Assembly (NCBI GenBank): GCA_011947345.1
Contig: JAAVTG010000525.1
Coordinates: 62,001 to 126,000 of the forward strand
Length of the DNA stretch: 64,000 bases
DNA from: Phytophthora quininea
Lineage: Eukaryota > Oomycota > Peronosporomycetes > Peronosporales > Peronosporaceae
Direction: 5' to 3'
Positions 58,588 to 64,000 of the stretch are shown in pieces; position 1 is the stretch's first letter; each line of letters opens with the position of its first letter. A program made the translations under genes and the position numbers. Under the pieces are notes generated by a model that saw only the letters and a list, made by a program, of their open reading frames with translations, was not told the origin of the DNA and did no database searches.

Positions 58588-61500
58588 CTACATGAATGGT
58601 ACGTTTGTCATGGCCAGAAGAAGTTTGTGTCGAAGTGTCTGAGCAGTCGAGTATGCAGGCAAGTGAAGCCGACTGGAGCGGGGACTTACAGGAACGATAA
58701 CAGGGTAGCAAGAGTCAGGGTGGTCTCTTCCGTCGGCCAAAGTCTCAGCAATCTCCAGCACGAAGATCGAGGCCTCATCCCCTATCGATTCAGGTTGCTT
58801 TGAGCCGCTGCGGTGTTCTGGATTGATAAATTGCTCGAGCATTCGTCGTTCAACCGATGAGAAGGCGTTCACCACTTTCCAGAACAAGTCATGGTGCTTT
58901 TGACGAGCAACGAGGTATACAGCATTGCGCTCCAATCTTGCAACGAAATCAACGTCGAGGTCTGATAGACGTTCTCTCAGATTGTCTCCAGGCGAAAGAT
59001 CAACGCAGCGGCTGGGGATAATGGAGTACAGGCCGTCCCTTACGGCATTGATAAGTAGTGCTCGAATATGGATTCGATCCCGTTCATGGCCGTCTTCAAC
59101 TTTTTCGACAGGATTAGTGAGCTCATTCCAAAATGACGACGATATGAACTGCAAAGGCAAGATGAGCTTGCTGCGCCAAGCGATCCCGAATAATTGACCG
59201 ACGCAATAGAACCAAAGCAACAGCGACGGACGGCGTACACCAGAATGTGCCAGCGCCTGGGGTGAGAACAATTCGGTGTTAACATCAAGCTGGAGCGGTC
59301 CCGCGTCAAGTGCCTGAGCAGGTGCAAAAGCGGAAGTCGTGGTGACTGAATCTCTCGGACAGCGCTTTCGAACAATTGCAGATACTGAGCAGTTTGCTTC
59401 GAAGATGGCTGTTGCGGTTGCTGATCTTCGTTTTCGTTGCCATCCTCTTGGTTTTCGGTGACGTCTTGTTTTTCGACAATGACATGGAAAGACTGTGAGA
59501 TTGGGATGGCCTCGAATGGCTGCGAAAACTCCCGTCTCCATTCTCTAGCATCTTGAGCTGCCAATTGGGTCGCTAATTGCACAAATATCGACGACGATGC
59601 AGATACAGGAAGACGGAAGCGGCGCTGTCGTGTTGGAGCTTCTTGCCGCCAGAAGGGAGTCGCAGGAGTGTTCGAATAACTAACTTTGATCGTTGGAAGG
59701 CCCATATTCGCTTCATCGTCTTCACGATCTAGAACCCCTTGTTGATTACCAACAGGCCCACCCACTGTTTTTGACCTGCTTAGCGCTTCATCAATAAGTC
59801 GCTCCTTCTGCGCTGAGAATAACAGACGAGCTGCTAAGCTGGACATCCAAGAAAAGGCCGATGGGTCATCGGAAGTCCAGCGTGAGGAATTCAACATAGC
59901 TGCAATAGGTGAAACTTGATAGGATTCGTTAGTGCTCGACGATCCCGTGGAACTGTACAACTCAAGTGATGTGGCAAATGTATTTCGCGGCGTTGTTAGC
60001 CGAACCGTGTTGTAGAGACATCGATTCACGTGCAAGAGCAATCCAATTCGTGCGAGTATATGACGAGGCTCAACACCTTTGGTCCTGTCATCAGCCAGAG
60101 AGAACTTTTCCAGCAATAAGGCTGCTGAAGTGTCCGAAAATGAAAGTAGCGTTGGGTTACTCAGTGCCTGAAAGGTGGCAATTGTTTCGAGTACCGTGAT
60201 CAGCTTCGCGTCCATCGCAAACGTATTGAGACTTTTACACTTCTGGGCATCCACGAACGACTCCAACGAAACCGCCAATTGATCTTGTGGTCTGGCAGTT
60301 AGACTTTGCGAGTCACTTTCCGATTCGATACCTGTAGCTGCATCCGTTGACTCGTCTATTTGCAGTTTGTACTTGTGGTGACGATGAATTGGATATTCGT
60401 CAGGCGATGCCAACATTTCTCGACAGGTATTTAAACTCCAGGAGGATAGCTGTGGGATGGCGACACCGTCGAGGGACGAACTGCCCACCTCTTCTACTTC
60501 GTACCACAATTCATGGCGATATTCGCCGATAACAACGCACTGGCCTTGTGATGTGAACACAGTATCGTCTGACGCCAGCCCGTATTTATCTGTTGCCGAT
60601 TTACTCGTGTCAATGCCAATTACGTGACCAAGCGAGATTTCGCGGAACGACAGCTCCCCGCTTTTCCAGCTCTCGAACGCGTCAAAAGCTCTACTAACGA
60701 GCTGTGTAGGTGTCGCGTCAAGAGGTAAATCTCCAGCACACTCCACCAAATGTTGATACTCCAGCACATCTTGCATTTGCTCGATCAGTTCCAACGCCGA
60801 AGCATTTTGCGGGTGCCCATTTGGACTACTGTCCCAAGACGCCGGTGGCGGTGGAATCAGTGTGAGTTTGTCGTCTTTATTATACATCGAAAAAGCGGGA
60901 TACCACCTGCAATTTGCTTCATCGCTAGAGCCACTTCGACTTCCAGCTCGTAGATTCGAAGCTGCGATTCCGAGATACTCTCCATTGCGACTAAACGCCA
61001 GTGTTTTGGCGTTGCAGTCTAGTGTGACTTGAATCGTATCGCCTTGCTTAAAAATCTCGCCGTAAGAATGCAATTTCGCCTTATTGTGCCACACAGCTTT
61101 GTTGGCGAGAAAACCGTAACCATAGGCATCGCTTCCGATGTAGTTCTCCATGCTAGCTTCCGCTGTGCATATTCCGATAAAGATGTTTTTGGAAACACAA
61201 GTATCAAGCCGTACTTGCCACTGATGAACTCCCTCTTCGAACGCTACCGATGCTCGCACCGAGTGCCATTTCTTGTTGACCGTATTTTTCGCCGATAAAG
61301 TCTGATCAATTATGAGTAAATTCTTGCCCATAGTGTCTTTATCCAGCTCAAATACAGGCTCCGGTTGCGTTTGAATAATCAATTCAGAGATAGCTTCTCC
61401 TTCGAAACTCATTTTCAGGTCCGATATACTTGAGGCGTTGGAGATGTCACGAGAATCTCCGCTTAATGACACAAGACGCATCATATACTGAGTATTCGGG

Positions 61501-64000
61501 AGTAAATTACGAATTGTGTACGTTCCTTTGGAAGGCAATACTTTCGATAACACTGGCGCGGAAGAGATCGCTGCACCGCGTCTTCTAACCTCCAGAGCCA
61601 TTATCGATGGCTCAATCTCCACTTTAGATTCAGTACTTCCATTGGTTCCGTCGTTGGAAGCACATGAAGATTGATCCCACGAAACTATCGCATGTGTTGA
61701 TGAATAACCATTCACAAGCAACCCCGCTGGATTCTTTGCGTTGTTTTGATATGTGAATACTTCCTGGTTCAACAATTTGGGGACCGCACAAGAAGAGAAA
61801 ATAGTGCACTGATAACATCTGTAAAGAATACTTTGTTGAGCATTTCCCGTCGGTAGCGAATTGTGAACAGTTCCGTTAGGTTTTCCAACATGGTTGAATC
61901 GAAAATGGACGAGATTGTGGTAGCCTTCGTGATAAAATGTGGTATCTGTTTTGCTTCGCAAGATCTAGCAATTGAAAGCAGCCGGGATATCAGTCTAAAT
62001 GCGACGTACTTCCAAGGTTGTGATGTGCTTGTAGCGAGCAACAGCAGTTTCTGGACAAAATGTGTGTTGCAGAAGGGAGAACCTTTTATATCAGCTAGCA
62101 TTTGTCTTTCAGCTTCCTTGCTAGAACTGTTGCAACTTTCCATCTCCAAGAAGTGAAAAACAACTGTCGAAACCCAAGCTAGCCACACTGCAGGTACCGC
62201 TTTTCTGCTTCTGCTACGGCCAATCAAAATAACACCTCGTTGCACTGACACAGCATCTCCCCACAAAGCGACTCGAACAGCAAAAGACGATTTGGTTCGG
62301 TTTGTATTGGTTCAGGGCCATCCGTCATGGACATTTTAACTTCAAATTGGAGCAATGTGACAAGAGCTTGCTGTAGGCAGAGCGATTGTTCCAGTGAACG
62401 ATCTTTTGATGCCGAGTTGAAATCAAATTGTACGCCTTCCGTATCGAATCCCAACACAAGCCTTAGAAACTGATAAAACTGGGAGGAAATCTTGTCATCT
62501 GAAAGTATGTTCTGCACCATCGCGTACACTTTCGGCCGCTCCTCGCTTTGTGAGGCTAGAAGCAAGAGAGAAACGAACGATTGTCGAGCGTATGCAATAG
62601 CTACGGTTGAATCAACCGCGATTCGGAGAGGAGTAATGTCATGCACGCCTTGACCGTCGGTGAGGTGGCTTTCTTCAGTCGATTTCGATGTGCTGCTGTA
62701 CTCCAAAGTCAGCCTGTTAATGTGAAGGTCAAGTCCTTGATGTTTGTTAGAGCTTGGGTACAGTGCATCGTTTGCATCGTCACTTTGTAGACTGTTCTTC
62801 TCTGCTTCTAGGAACACATTAACTACAGAAGGCGCATTAGCTTCTCTCCTTCGCAGCGATGTGCTAACGTTTTGGTGTACAGGTGCGGCACGAACATCTT
62901 GCTCGTCATTTGCATCTCGGGTATCACTCGTGGGATCGGTTCTGTTAATTTCTAATGTGGGGGAGTTGGAGCTGCCTTCCACATCCAATTTCTCATTCGA
63001 CCTTAAGATCCTTTGTGCCAATCTCATATTTGACTGTAAAGTCGATTGACCTGAGTCCTCGAGCTCGTCTTCGTTCGGAATAAAACCAGGAGGCATTGTA
63101 GCACCTTCGAGACCTACCTTTTCCATTTGCTCCAAAATCCAAGTAACAGCTCCACTTTCGTCCATGGGAATGTTGCTTTCACTTGCGCATCGTGTGGCCC
63201 ATTCCAATGGGAAACCAAGACCGGTTAACCCATCAACCAGGTTACGACGGTGTTGATCATTCTGTACGGTCGGATGATTTATGCATGATTCGACTCCATC
63301 CCTACTTGCTAATCCGAGAGCTTCGTCAGCCCTTTGTAGTCCTAATCGGTTAGTAGGATCAAGCATGAAATCGCCGTCATTACTTGTATCACTGTCACTA
63401 CTGGTGCTGTCCCAACCTCGTAAAGGATCACTTGTTTTAACTACTCCATCGCTTGTACTGGCGGCATCAGCCAAAGACTTGCCACCATTTTGAAAGGCAA
63501 AAATCACTGGCCGTAAACGAGACTGATCTTCATCGGTGTCAAGAGTGGGAAGATGCTGGAAATTAGCACCTTTAGTAGTTTCATCTCCTTCCCCATCACG
63601 TGACACCGCACCGAAATTAAATTGTGCACATTGATGCACATTTAACGATGCCGCAGGACACATTTTCGAGCTGGAAGTGATAGGAACACCTGAGAAAGCA
63701 ACCCCGAGAAACTTTCCGTTAAGAAAGTAGCTCATTTCCATGCGATCGGTGTCGAGTAACACTCCGACAATATCGTCCACTCGCCAGTGTTCGCCGTAGT
63801 CGTAAGAGGTTACGTTCCACTTTTTACACCGAAAGCCATCAAATGCCCAGCTATTGGCGTGGTCACCCACGCCTTGACCCTGCAGTGAATCGGCAGTAAA
63901 ATCTCCATCCACGTAACCAATCTGCATCAAACCGTCCGATAGAACCATAACCTCATAATACCAAAGTCCAGTATTTGCACAAATGTTCGAGTTAGGCAGC
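58588..64000 (-). CDS. Giant HECT E3 ubiquitin ligase with SPRY/UBA (3' part)
   Basis: The gene runs off the right edge; about 1,790 C-terminal residues are in view. In order: a SPRY domain (64000 to about 63550, WRVDDIVGVLLDTDRMEMSY), a UBA (near 63200, LTGLGFPLEWATRCASESN), low-complexity linkers, helical repeats, a fibronectin-III-like part (near 61500, TYTIRNLLPNTQYMMRLVS), a second SPRY (61330-60870, GVHQWQVRLDTCVSKNIFIG), then the HECT domain. HECT landmarks are LFGIAWRSKLILPLQFISSS (about 59150) and the C-lobe end (LHLPAYSTAQTLRHKLLLAM). The presumed catalytic cysteine is in DSCYP, codon 58708-58710, in the place of the usual TCF. Frame changes of one base occur near 62230, 61800 and 59345. 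The layout recalls HERC1 and HECTD4-type giant ligases. Targets are unknown. Confidence 0.88.

Noticed and set aside
1..64000. CRISPR arrays, bacterial operons, tRNA or rRNA genes
   Set aside because: No array of spaced direct repeats, no ribosome-binding sites and no cloverleaf or rRNA-like stretch was found; the window is eukaryotic nuclear DNA.

Overview
The window looks like a gene-dense segment of an oomycete nuclear genome, most like Phytophthora and its relatives. The evidence is: short introns of about 53-82 nt with GTRNGT-type donors and CTAAC/CTGAC branch sites; tightly packed, often convergent genes; an Inr/FPR-like core promoter just before the first gene; and a protein set (SPT6, DNA-PKcs, TFIP11, RCL1, Vms1/ANKZF1, SPEF1, DHHC transferase, HECT ligase) that is eukaryotic and lineage-plausible. 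The species assignment is inference; no search could be run.

Layout. 1-2.2 kb: an unidentified gene with a possible KA1-like domain and an ARM-like half. 2.3-4.8 kb: a doubtful small secreted ORF and a six-exon DHHC palmitoyltransferase (-). 4.8-6.2 kb: degenerate repeat-like DNA. 6.2-9.2 kb: Vms1/ANKZF1 peptidyl-tRNA hydrolase and the CH-domain protein SPEF1 (both +). 9.2-13.0 kb: a very unusual two-domain PLP enzyme (-). 13-14 kb: a gap with a 41-bp inverted repeat. 14.0-15.1 kb: RCL1 (+). 15.2-32.9 kb: one giant gene (-) for a roughly 5,900-residue IPT/TIG-repeat membrane protein. 33.3-40.7 kb: SPT6 and the G-patch spliceosome factor TFIP11/NTR1 (+). 40.8-53.7 kb: DNA-PKcs (-). 53.7-56.7 kb: decayed coding-like DNA. 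56.7-58.4 kb: an MFSD1-like transporter (+). 58.6-64 kb: the 3' part of a giant HECT ubiquitin ligase with SPRY and UBA domains (-), running off the right edge.

The genes are mostly housekeeping and do not form an operon-like pathway. Themes are RNA biology (SPT6, TFIP11, RCL1, Vms1), genome maintenance (DNA-PKcs) and protein quality control (HECT, Vms1). The two features that stand out biologically are the giant TIG protein and the fused PLP enzyme.

A technical point dominates reading. Almost every long gene is broken by single-base frame changes, nearly all apparent losses and often in homopolymers, while the encoded residues on both sides stay well conserved. I read these as consensus errors in the sequence, not as pseudogenes, and I annotate each such locus as one CDS with its breaks listed. 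Intron and break positions are my own manual reading.
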